This document shows positions 1 to 6,679 of a stretch of 64,000 nucleotides of DNA, piece after piece. The DNA lies in the NCBI GenBank assembly GCA_964219355.1, contig CAXPOZ010000001.1:1178001-1242000 (forward strand), given 5' to 3'. This stretch comes from Parvularcula sp964219355 (GTDB taxonomy: Bacteria > Pseudomonadota > Alphaproteobacteria > Caulobacterales > Parvularculaceae). Position numbers and translations under genes: made by a program. The notes under the pieces are model-generated. The model made no database searches and was not told the origin of the DNA. It saw only the letters and a program-made list of their open reading frames with translations. The first letter of the stretch is position 1. Every line of letters starts with the position of its first letter.

Positions 1-377
1 AACCCTTCCTGCTCAAGACAGGGCAGGCCAAAGGCACGGGTCGCATCCCGGATCAGGGGGAATTGCGGGACAAGGTCCTCGGGCGCGGGTGGCCGGTTCG
101 CCTTGTACTCCTTATAAAGAGTGTTCCGGAAGGATTTGCCGGAATAGTCAAAGACGACCGCAAAATGGGTCGGTGTGCCGATATGCTCCTGGGCGGCATC
201 CTGCACATCGGTCAAAAGCTTCCACAGCATGTTGCAGAAACCCGACACGGCCCCGATCGGCAGGCCGTCCGACTTGCGCGTTAATGGCGGCAATGCGTGA
301 TAGGCGCGGAAGATATAGGCGGAGCCATCGATGAGATAGAGACGGCTGTTGCCGTCGAGGGGCTTCGGTTTTGACAT
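1..377 (-). CDS. polA: DNA polymerase I, 5' part only
   Basis: This is the N-terminal 125 codons of DNA polymerase I; the gene runs off the left edge of the window. The visible part is the 5'-3' exonuclease (FEN-like) domain, which removes RNA primers and damaged strands during repair and Okazaki fragment processing. The start reads MSKPKPLDGNSRLYLIDGS, followed by AYIFRAYHALPPL and, near residues 60-90, FAVVFDYSGKSFRN and YKEYKANRPPAPEDL, which are hallmark stretches of the PolA exonuclease domain with its metal-binding aspartates. The start was chosen at the ATG just ahead of this conserved stretch. It is divergent from the small membrane protein gene at 441. Whether the full polymerase and proofreading domains follow cannot be seen. 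Confidence 0.93.
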   Translation of the reverse strand, partial: MSKPKPLDGNSRLYLIDGSAYIFRAYHALPPLTRKSDGLPIGAVSGFCNMLWKLLTDVQDAAQEHIGTPTHFAVVFDYSGKSFRNTLYKEYKANRPPAPEDLVPQFPLIRDATRAFGLPCLEQEG

Positions 378-440
378 CCCACTCCGATAGCCTTGCGCGC
401 GAATGTTGCCTAGTCTGGCATGTGGATTTTGGAGAATGTG

Positions 441-662
441 ATGCTTGTCTGGATCCTTGTCCTGCTGGGCGTGATCGCGGTGTGGCGTGTCCTGCGCCGC
501 GCGCTGAAGCCGAGCGGCTCGGCCTATATGCGCCGCAAGCAGGTGCGACAGGCAAAGCTGGCCATGTTCGAGGCGATCAAGGCTACGCCCCCAAACAAGA
601 CAAAGGATACGACGCCGGATCAGTCCAATGAAACTGACCCGCCGAGCAAAGGTGAAGAATAG
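441..662 (+). CDS. small single-span membrane protein
   Basis: A 73-residue protein of unknown function. Residues 1-17 (MLVWILVLLGVIAVWRV) form one hydrophobic segment followed by arginine-rich RVLRRALK, so the N-terminus is probably a membrane anchor with a basic cytosolic side. The rest is polar and ends in a Thr/Asp/Pro-rich tail. I chose the ATG at 441 over the one at 420 because GGAG at 431-434 lies six bases before it. It is divergent from polA and convergent with phaZ. No family recognised; coding status is supported by the ribosome site and the membrane segment, not by homology. Confidence 0.5.
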   Translation: MLVWILVLLGVIAVWRVLRRALKPSGSAYMRRKQVRQAKLAMFEAIKATPPNKTKDTTPDQSNETDPPSKGEE

Positions 663-672
663 GGGCTCTTAC

Positions 673-1980
673 TTAAGCCGCGCCGGCATCCCGAAGGGGA
701 AATTTCCCGGCGAGGAATTTGCGTTCTTTTGCCGGATCATACCGTTCCCGGATGAATTCTGCGATCTTCGGCTGGATGATTGTGCGCCAGCGTGAGCCGT
801 TGAAGACCCCGTAATGCCCGGCACCTTCCTGCACATAGTCGATCTTGTTTTTGGGCTTCAGGCCCGTACAGAGATCATGGGCGGCTTGCGTCTGACCGAT
901 GCCGGAGATGTCATCCAGCTCACCTTCAACGGTCAGCAGCGCCGTCTTGGTGATGAGGGATGGATCAACTGTCTCACCGCGATGGCAGAGAAGGCCGCGC
1001 GGCAGGCTGTATTCCTGGAAGACTTCGCGGATCGTCTGCAGATAGAACTCTGAGGTCATGTCGCATACGGAGAGATATTCATCATAAAAGCGCTCATGCT
1101 TTTCTGCTGAATCATCATCGCCGCGGATCAGGTTCTCGAAGTAATCCCAGGTCGCCTCGATATGACGCTCCGCATTCATCGAGATGAAGCTGTAGAGCTG
1201 CAAGAACCCCGGATAGACGCGGCGGCCGATCCCCGCATAGGGGGCGGGCACGGTCTGGATCATGTTCTGCTCGAACCATTCAAAGGCGCGCTGTTCAGCG
1301 AGCAGGTTCGTCACGGTCGGACTGCGCCGCGCATCGATCGGGCTGCCCATAAACGTCATGGTCGACGGTGTGGCGGGATCATTTTCCCGCGACATCACTG
1401 CAATTGCGGAGAGAAGGAGCGGCCCCGGCTGGCAGACGGCCATGGTGTGGGTATCGGGCCCAATCTCGCGCATGAATTCGATCAGATAATCGATGTAATC
1501 GTGCATATCGAAGCGACCGAACCAGAGCGGCACTTCGCGGGCGTCTGCCCAGTCGGTGATGAAGACCTCATGATCGGGCAGCATGGCCTGAACCGTACCG
1601 CGCAGCAGGGTCGCATAATGCCCTGACATCGGCGCGACGATCAGAACGCGCGGATCGGGTTCGGTTTTGCCGGCGGCGCGCAAGGCATCCGGATCGCGAG
1701 CAAAACGAATGAGAGAACCAAAGGGCTTTTCTATCACGGTCTCGACAGAGACGGGGACTTCGGTCTCGCCGATCTGTGTGGTGGGGAGGCCCCAGTCCGG
1801 CTTGGTGTAACGGCGCGTCAGGGATTCATAGACTTTGAGCGCAGCAATCGGAGGCCGCGTGAAAATCGTGAGGTGACCTTCATCGATCCCCAGCGCTTCG
1901 TACATTTTCAGTGTCGAGCGGGCCGCCGCATTAAAAGGCGAGAGAGCCTGACGGCTGATCTCAATTGCGGAATAGAGCAT
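673..1980 (-). CDS. phaZ: intracellular polyhydroxybutyrate depolymerase (PhaZ)
   Basis: Hydrolyses stored poly(3-hydroxybutyrate) granules to mobilise carbon. The 435-residue length and the opening MLYSAIEISRQALSPFNAAA are typical of the short-chain-length intracellular depolymerase family. The lipase-box position holds a cysteine in place of serine: AVCQPGP, with Cys183, which is the known nucleophile type for this family. Later segments GELDDISGIGQT and EGAGHYGVFNGSRW supply the expected acid and histidine of the triad. There is no signal peptide, in keeping with a cytosolic granule enzyme. No phaC or phasin gene is next to it here. It implies that the organism stores PHB. Confidence 0.93.
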   Translation of the reverse strand: MLYSAIEISRQALSPFNAAARSTLKMYEALGIDEGHLTIFTRPPIAALKVYESLTRRYTKPDWGLPTTQIGETEVPVSVETVIEKPFGSLIRFARDPDALRAAGKTEPDPRVLIVAPMSGHYATLLRGTVQAMLPDHEVFITDWADAREVPLWFGRFDMHDYIDYLIEFMREIGPDTHTMAVCQPGPLLLSAIAVMSRENDPATPSTMTFMGSPIDARRSPTVTNLLAEQRAFEWFEQNMIQTVPAPYAGIGRRVYPGFLQLYSFISMNAERHIEATWDYFENLIRGDDDSAEKHERFYDEYLSVCDMTSEFYLQTIREVFQEYSLPRGLLCHRGETVDPSLITKTALLTVEGELDDISGIGQTQAAHDLCTGLKPKNKIDYVQEGAGHYGVFNGSRWRTIIQPKIAEFIRERYDPAKERKFLAGKFPLRDAGAA

Positions 1981-2094
1981 GAGCGCCTCCTATGACGCAG
2001 GTTCCGGCAGGCGATGCTGCACCTGCGAAGACTAGCGCAATATGACCTGAGAAAGAGTCAATTCCAATGGTTAACCTCTCGTTAGATTGAGAGA

Positions 2095-2694
2095 TTATTT
2101 CAGGCGCTCTTCCAGCAATTGAGCCAGTTGCTCGGTCGGGGCGGCGTCAGAGATGGCGATTTCCGCCGTGCCATCTGGGCCCGTGATGAAAAACAGGCGC
2201 TGGTGATCCATCGTATATTCCAGCGCGCTGTCTGGCATGGGGACTTTCTTTGCGTAAACGTTCAGCGCTTTCTTGGCGGCTTCGATCTGTTCGAGCGTGC
2301 CGGTGAGCCCAAGAAGGCGAGGATCATAATCAAGATGCGCACGCAGGCGCTCGGCTGTATCGCGTTCGGGATCGACCGTGATGAAGAGCGGCTGGACTTT
2401 CGCCGCGTCTTTCTCGCCTAAGGCATCAAGCGTCGCTGTCATCTTGCCGAGGGCAGTCGGGCAGACCTCAGGACAGGTCGTAAACCCAAAGTAGATGAAC
2501 ATCGGTTTGCCTTCGAAATCTTCGTCGGTGACCGTTTCGCCTGTCTGGGCGATGAGGTCGAAATCCGCATCAAATCTCGAGTTCAGGCGTATTTCACCGG
2601 CCCGTGGAATATCTGTCTGGCTGCTCTCACCACCGCAGGCGCTCAACATGAATGGCGCTGCCATGAGGAGAAGGATACTGTGCCGGAGTGTCAT
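2095..2694 (-). CDS. SCO1/SenC family copper chaperone lipoprotein
   Basis: A 199-residue SCO1/SenC protein, which delivers copper to the CuA site of cytochrome c oxidase and may also act as a thiol-disulfide sensor. A lipoprotein signal ends at LSAC (Cys20), so it is anchored on the periplasmic face of a membrane. The copper ligands are all visible: Cys74 and Cys78 in TTCPEVCP and His164 in YTMDHQRL. It is transcribed away from regB with only 46 bases between the two starts. In Rhodobacter-type genomes senC/prrC belongs to the RegBA locus, so the neighbourhood supports a link with respiratory redox control. The family call is certain; its exact oxidase target is not visible. Confidence 0.93.
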   Translation of the reverse strand: MTLRHSILLLMAAPFMLSACGGESSQTDIPRAGEIRLNSRFDADFDLIAQTGETVTDEDFEGKPMFIYFGFTTCPEVCPTALGKMTATLDALGEKDAAKVQPLFITVDPERDTAERLRAHLDYDPRLLGLTGTLEQIEAAKKALNVYAKKVPMPDSALEYTMDHQRLFFITGPDGTAEIAISDAAPTEQLAQLLEERLK

Positions 2695-2740
2695 GCTGCC
2701 TCACCTTTAGATGATGTGAGATAGGCTATAGGCGGTCCTC

Positions 2741-4084
2741 ATGAACAGTGAAACCAGTATTGAGGTCGCAGCTATGCGGCCACAGAGCCTGATCCGACAA
2801 AGAACGCTGACCCGGCTGAGGTGGTTTGCGATTGCCGGTCAGACGGTCGTGACCCTTTTTGTGCAATTCGTACTGAAGTTCGATTTGCCCCTGATCCCCA
2901 TCGGGTTGGCCATTCTCTCATCGATTCTGGTCAATCTCTGGGTCATTCAGACAAAGCCTTTGTCCAATGCGCTGACCCCCAACGAAATTGCTGCGCACCT
3001 CATATTCGATACAGCACAGATCGGTGTCGTGCTCGGTTTTGCTGGGGGAATCCTGAACCCGTTCTCGGTGTGGCTGCTCCTTGCGCCAATGCTGGCGGCG
3101 TTCGCGCTAGAGAAATGGCGTGCCTATCTCGTCATCGGCGCGGTGATCGCAGTTCTGACCATAACGGCCATCTGGCACACCCCCATGCCGGGCGGTGTCA
3201 CGCTGCCTCATATCTATATTTTCGGATCTTGGGCGGCCCTGATGCTGGGCGTGACGTTCACGGCCGCTTATGCGCGGCAGGTGGCGGTTGCGCAGTCAAA
3301 GCTGACGACCGCGCTTGAGGCTACCCAGGCTGTTCTCTCCCGGGAGGAGAGGCTGACGGCCGTCGGCGGGCTGGCGGCTGCTGCTGCGCATGAGCTTGGG
3401 ACGCCGCTTTCGACCATTCTTGTGACGGCGCGTGAGATGGAGGGCGATCTGCCTGACGGTCCCCTAAAGGAAGACGCGCAGCTCCTCATTTCGCAAACGC
3501 AACGGTGTCAAAAGATCCTGATGCGGCTTTCTGATGTCGGCTCATCCGATGATGTCCGGCATGCCGAACTTACCCTCGAAGAGATGCTCCATCAGGCGGC
3601 CAAACCCTTTCTCAATCAGGAAGGCCCGGACGTGCATTTCGTCTTCGATCCAGATTCGGATCTTGCTCCGCCCGAACGGCTAAAGCGGCAACCCGCAATC
3701 ATCTATGGCTTGCGGACGCTTATCGAGAATGCGGTAAAATTCGCCGACAAGACCCTGCGGATCTCAGCGCGCTGGGACCAGAAAGAGTTGCTTGTCATTA
3801 TTGAAGATGACGGCCCGGGTTTCCCGCCGGATGTCCTTAAACGCTTGGGAGAACCCTTCGCCAGGCAAGGAACAACACGATATCAGACAAGGCGACAGGG
3901 GCTCGGACTTGGGTTTTTTATCGCCAAAACGCTGCTCGAGCGGACGGGTGCGACATTGTGCTTCGGCAATGGGCGCCGTTTGCCGGGGGCGTGGGTTGAG
4001 ATTTCTTGGCCGATTGCCAACCTTTACGTGAAAGAAAAGCGGGATATATCAGTCGGAAAAGAGAAGCTGAAACATGATGGATGA
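2741..4084 (+). CDS. regB: redox-sensing histidine kinase RegB/PrrB
   Basis: Membrane sensor kinase of the RegBA (PrrBA/ActSR) global redox system. The N-terminal part (residues 25-180) carries about six membrane segments. It includes the AGGILNPF stretch (101-108) that matches the GGxxNPF quinone-binding motif of RegB. The phosphoacceptor is His217 in AAAHELGTPLS. Cys256 in TQRCQKIL sits where RegB has its redox-active cysteine. ATP-binding N, G1 and G2 boxes follow (ENAVKFAD, EDDGPGFPP, GLGLGFFIAKT). The 3' end overlaps regA by 11 bases, so the two are translationally coupled. Expected to adjust respiration, and possibly carbon or nitrogen metabolism, to quinone-pool redox state. Confidence 0.95.
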   Translation: MNSETSIEVAAMRPQSLIRQRTLTRLRWFAIAGQTVVTLFVQFVLKFDLPLIPIGLAILSSILVNLWVIQTKPLSNALTPNEIAAHLIFDTAQIGVVLGFAGGILNPFSVWLLLAPMLAAFALEKWRAYLVIGAVIAVLTITAIWHTPMPGGVTLPHIYIFGSWAALMLGVTFTAAYARQVAVAQSKLTTALEATQAVLSREERLTAVGGLAAAAAHELGTPLSTILVTAREMEGDLPDGPLKEDAQLLISQTQRCQKILMRLSDVGSSDDVRHAELTLEEMLHQAAKPFLNQEGPDVHFVFDPDSDLAPPERLKRQPAIIYGLRTLIENAVKFADKTLRISARWDQKELLVIIEDDGPGFPPDVLKRLGEPFARQGTTRYQTRRQGLGLGFFIAKTLLERTGATLCFGNGRRLPGAWVEISWPIANLYVKEKRDISVGKEKLKHDG

Positions 4085-4640
4085 AACAATCGCCCTGCGC
4101 GCCGCCGACCTTCCCGAAGATGCCACCTGCCTGATCGTCGATGATGACCAGCCTTTCCGCACCCGCCTTGGCCGGGCGATGGAAAAGCGTGGGTTCTCGC
4201 CGATCCTCGCCGAAAGTGTGAGCGAAGCCACTCGCCTGATTGCTGCCGCACCTCCGGCCTTTGCTGTTGTTGATCTGCGGCTCGAAGATGGCGACGGCAT
4301 CGAGGTTGTGAATCAGCTGCATGAAAGCCGCCCGGATGCGCGGGCGATCATTCTGACCGGCTATGGCAACATCACGACGGCCGTTGCGGCAGTGAAAGCA
4401 GGCGCAATCGATTATCTCGCAAAGCCCGCCGATGCGGATGACGTCCTCAAGTCGCTGCTGGCAGGACCGGGCGAGATGCCAGAGCCCCCGGAAAATCCGA
4501 TGTCGGCTGATCGTGTCCGCTGGGAGCACATCCAGCGGGTCTATGAGCTCTGCAATCACAATGTGTCAGAAACGGCGCGTCGTCTCGGCATGCACCGTCG
4601 GACGCTGCAGCGGATCCTCGCCAAGCGCGCACCGATCTGA
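4074..4640 (+). CDS. regA: response regulator RegA/PrrA
   Basis: Partner regulator of RegB, 188 residues, as usual for the family. The receiver domain holds the acidic pocket VDDD (residues 22-25), the phosphoacceptor Asp67 in VVDLRLEDG, the switch Thr in LTGYG and the conserved Lys in YLAKPAD. A short proline-rich hinge leads to a Fis-type helix-turn-helix at the C-terminus (NVSETARRLGMHRRTLQRIL), nearly invariant among RegA, PrrA and ActR proteins. It is followed 35 bases downstream by a strong hairpin. It overlaps the end of regB and is surely co-transcribed with it. Confidence 0.96.
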   Translation: MMDETIALRAADLPEDATCLIVDDDQPFRTRLGRAMEKRGFSPILAESVSEATRLIAAAPPAFAVVDLRLEDGDGIEVVNQLHESRPDARAIILTGYGNITTAVAAVKAGAIDYLAKPADADDVLKSLLAGPGEMPEPPENPMSADRVRWEHIQRVYELCNHNVSETARRLGMHRRTLQRILAKRAPI

Positions 4641-4674
4641 GGATCGAGCAGTCAGAAATTCAGGCAAGAAAAAA

Positions 4675-4697
4675 GCTGAATGCGGATGGCATTCAGC
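4675..4697. terminator. bidirectional rho-independent terminator
   Basis: A perfect nine-base stem, GCTGAATGC and GCATTCAGC, with a five-base loop. It is preceded by A6 and followed by TTCTTT, so it can end transcription from both sides. It sits between the convergent regA and the FecR-like gene. Confidence 0.8.
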
Positions 4698-4738
4698 TTC
4701 TTTGACTTGATCGGCCGTAGCCGGAAGAAAAGGACAGC

Positions 4739-5158
4739 TTACGGGCTGGCTGGCTCATCATCGTCGGTGACGACAGCATCGACAATTGCAACCGTCCCTG
4801 CAGCACCGCCGAAGAAGATCAGCGTTTTCGTTGCATCTGAAAGACCGGCCCAGCCGGCGCCAGCTTGTGCTGCGCCAAATGAAATCTGCGAAGTTTCACC
4901 GCACATTTCAGGGGCAACCGTGACGAGGCCAAGTTCAGAAACTTCCGTATCGCAACCAAAGGCGCGAACGGTGGCGGCGCTGCCCGTTTTCGCGATGACA
5001 CGGTCACCTTCGAAAACGACATCACCGGACATCGCAGCTTCAGACTGATCAGCGCGCATGACCATGACTGCGCCGTCAACTTCAGCAATTTGGCCGACAG
5101 GGGCCGGAGAACTGGAAGCTGCTAAAGCAGCAAGTACTGACAACATAGTAATAGACAT
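4739..5158 (-). CDS. secreted FecR-like protein
   Basis: A 139-residue exported protein. Residues 1-19 form a short signal peptide (MSITMLSVLAALAASSSPA). The next part reads IAEVDGAVMVMR, then GDVVFEGDRVIAKTGSAATV, which resembles the start of FecR/LysM-less periplasmic domains (a 'GxVxVxR ... GDxVxTGxxSxxxI' pattern). Two cysteines (FGCDTE and PEMCGE) may form a disulfide. The C-terminal third has a hydrophobic stretch (TLIFFGGAAGTVAIVDAVV) that may be a membrane anchor, then an acidic end. AGAGG lies seven bases before the ATG. There is no sigma factor or TonB receptor nearby, so a FecR-type signalling role is not supported. Function unknown. Confidence 0.65.
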   Translation of the reverse strand: MSITMLSVLAALAASSSPAPVGQIAEVDGAVMVMRADQSEAAMSGDVVFEGDRVIAKTGSAATVRAFGCDTEVSELGLVTVAPEMCGETSQISFGAAQAGAGWAGLSDATKTLIFFGGAAGTVAIVDAVVTDDDEPASP

Positions 5159-5507
5159 GGCGGAACCTCTTCTGCGTCCGGATTATGGTAAAAGGTGATT
5201 TCCTATGTGATTCAACACGTAAACGGTTTCTAAATGATGAATGAGACACTAAAGCGGCAGTCTTGCCAGCAACTCATTATAGAGAACGGCAATCATGAAT
5301 TGAAAAAGCCCGGAATTTCAATAAGTTCATCTTGGCATGCAACCATAAGATGCATACTACATTATATGTATACTTTAAATAGATCGCCTGCTTGGACAGC
5401 AGCTTAGAGACGCCAAATTGATACATTCATCCGATTACGAAGAAAATTTCCGGCCTTCCTTTTGGAGGAAAGGGCCAGAGTTTCAGCAAATCTGATCAGG
5501 GGGAGAA
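5159..5507. other. A+T-rich gene-free stretch between tRNA-Thr and the FecR-like gene
   Basis: About 350 bases without a convincing gene. It is clearly richer in A and T than the surroundings, most of all at 5200-5395, where CATACTACATTATATGTATAC (5352-5372) forms an imperfect dyad. It must hold the promoter of the FecR-like gene at its left end and the tRNA terminator at its right end. No duplicate of the tRNA 3' end and no integrase remnant was seen. Confidence 0.6.
5452..5476 (-). terminator. possible terminator of tRNA-Thr
   Basis: Read on the minus strand, GGCC-CT-TTCCT pairs with AGGAA-GGCC (as AAGGAAGGCC) around a short loop, with a two-base bulge. GGAAATTTTCTT follows. It lies about 30 bases beyond the tRNA 3' end, where a terminator is expected. 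The stem is imperfect. Confidence 0.4.
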
Positions 5508-5583
5508 TGGTGCCGCATGCCGGATTCGAACCAGCGACCTCCTCATTACGAATGAGATGCTCTACCAACTGAGCTAATGCGGC
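5508..5583 (-). tRNA. tRNA-Thr (anticodon CGT)
   Basis: A full 76-base cloverleaf including an encoded CCA. The acceptor stem pairs GCCGCAT with ATGCGGC. The D stem is GCTC/GAGC, with AGTTGGTA as the loop. The anticodon arm is TCTCA-TTCGTAA-TGAGG, giving anticodon CGT, which reads ACG (Thr). The T arm is GCTGG-TTCGAAT-CCGGC. No intron. Confidence 0.95.
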
Positions 5584-5641
5584 GAGGGAACGGCCAATAG
5601 CCGAAGAGCGCGCGGCGCGCAATCAGCTAATCCCAAAGAAA

Positions 5642-5665
5642 AAGCCGCCTGTTCTGAGGCGGCTT
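5642..5665 (-). terminator. rho-independent terminator of the RTX gene
   Basis: A nine-base perfect stem AAGCCGCCT/AGGCGGCTT with a six-base loop. On the minus strand it is followed by TTTCTTTGGG. It lies 26 bases beyond the RTX stop codon. Confidence 0.8.
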
Positions 5666-5690
5666 CTCCTTATCAAATTCATGCGTCCAG

Positions 5691-6512
5691 TTAGAGGATC
5701 ACGAAATCGTCGGCCGTCAGATCGGCGACTTGTGTGTCCTCAATACGGATCGTGCCGTCCGCGAAAGTCAGGAGGACATCATCGCCATCCTGGCTCATCG
5801 CCGCTTCGACATCGGCATAGCTGTCGACGCCATCGAGGTTGTTGAGCTGGATCTGGTCGCCATCATTGAGATCGCGGATCGTATCGTCGCCAAAGTCGAG
5901 CTCGAAGACGAAGACATCCTCGCCCTGCCCGCCGATCAGGCTGTCATTGCCCTTGTCACCATAGATGGTGTCATTGCCCAGATTGCCGAACAGCGTGTCA
6001 TCGCCATCATTGCCGTAAATCAGGTCGGTGCCGGCATTACCGTAGCCAAGGTCATCGCCGACACCGGTGTTGATGACGTCATCGCCATCATTGCCCCAGA
6101 CCGTATCATTGCCGGAATTGCCATAGAGCATGTCATTATCGGCACCGCCGCGAATGCTGTCATCGCCGGCCTGACCGTAGATCTCGTCTTCCCCGGCTTC
6201 ACCCATGAGGGTGTCATTCTCGGAGCCGCCTTCGATCTGGTCGTCGCCTTTGCCGCCATAGATCAGGTCGTCGCCCGAGAAGCCGTGCAACGTATCGTCG
6301 TCGGTCTTCCCTTTGAGGGTGTCATTCCCATTATTGCCAAAGAGGAAGTCATTCCCCCAACCGCCAGAGAGGAAATCATCGCCATGATTGCCCTCAAGGC
6401 TGTCATCCCCGCCATACCCGAGCAGCGTGTCATTGGCGCCTTTACCGTCGATGACGTCGGTGTCGACCGTCCCGACAATCTTGTCCTCGTCAAAAGTCCC
6501 TTCGAATTCCAT
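5691..6512 (-). CDS. RTX (hemolysin-type calcium-binding repeat) protein
   Basis: A 273-residue acidic protein made almost wholly of glycine/aspartate nonapeptides of the GGxGxDxLx kind, about eighteen in a row from residue 28 to 200 (for example YGGDDSLEG, GWGNDFLFG, GNDGDDTLFG). Such repeats bind calcium and fold into a parallel beta-roll after export. There is no N-terminal signal peptide. The C-terminal 60 residues (FVFELDFGDDTIRDL to DFVIL) look like the uncleaved signal used by type I secretion. No ABC exporter or membrane fusion protein is in the window. No enzymatic domain is visible, so it may be a structural or surface protein. It lies between infB and tRNA-Thr, with terminators on both sides. 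Confidence 0.9.
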   Translation of the reverse strand: MEFEGTFDEDKIVGTVDTDVIDGKGANDTLLGYGGDDSLEGNHGDDFLSGGWGNDFLFGNNGNDTLKGKTDDDTLHGFSGDDLIYGGKGDDQIEGGSENDTLMGEAGEDEIYGQAGDDSIRGGADNDMLYGNSGNDTVWGNDGDDVINTGVGDDLGYGNAGTDLIYGNDGDDTLFGNLGNDTIYGDKGNDSLIGGQGEDVFVFELDFGDDTIRDLNDGDQIQLNNLDGVDSYADVEAAMSQDGDDVLLTFADGTIRIEDTQVADLTADDFVIL

Positions 6513-6606
6513 GGGGCCTCTCCTTCACGCCACATAAACCGGTTTACACATATTAACGCCTTAACGCGTCTGTGGAAATCCCCATTTTTCAATGAATTAC
6601 AAGAAG

Positions 6607-6637
6607 AAGGCGGGATGACCACTGGTCATCCCGCCTT
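6607..6637. terminator. strong terminator after infB
   Basis: A perfect 14-base stem (AAGGCGGGATGACC/GGTCATCCCGCCTT) with a three-base loop. On the minus strand it ends in CTTCTTCTTG and closes the rimP-nusA-infB transcript 43 bases beyond the infB stop. Confidence 0.75.
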
Positions 6638-6679
6638 GCGTATTTCTCGTCATCAGGAGGCTTTTGCCTCGATCTGGTG

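Noticed and set aside
2060..2097. Hairpin CTCTC-GAGAG after the SCO1 gene as a terminator
   Set aside because: Stem of five bases, eight-base loop and no T-run.
5508..5583. tRNA-Thr as an attachment site
   Set aside because: No integrase gene and no repeated tRNA 3' end in the window.
5691..6512. Regular direct repeats that could suggest a CRISPR array
   Set aside because: The period is about 27 bases in a continuous coding frame with no unique spacers; these are RTX nonapeptide codons.
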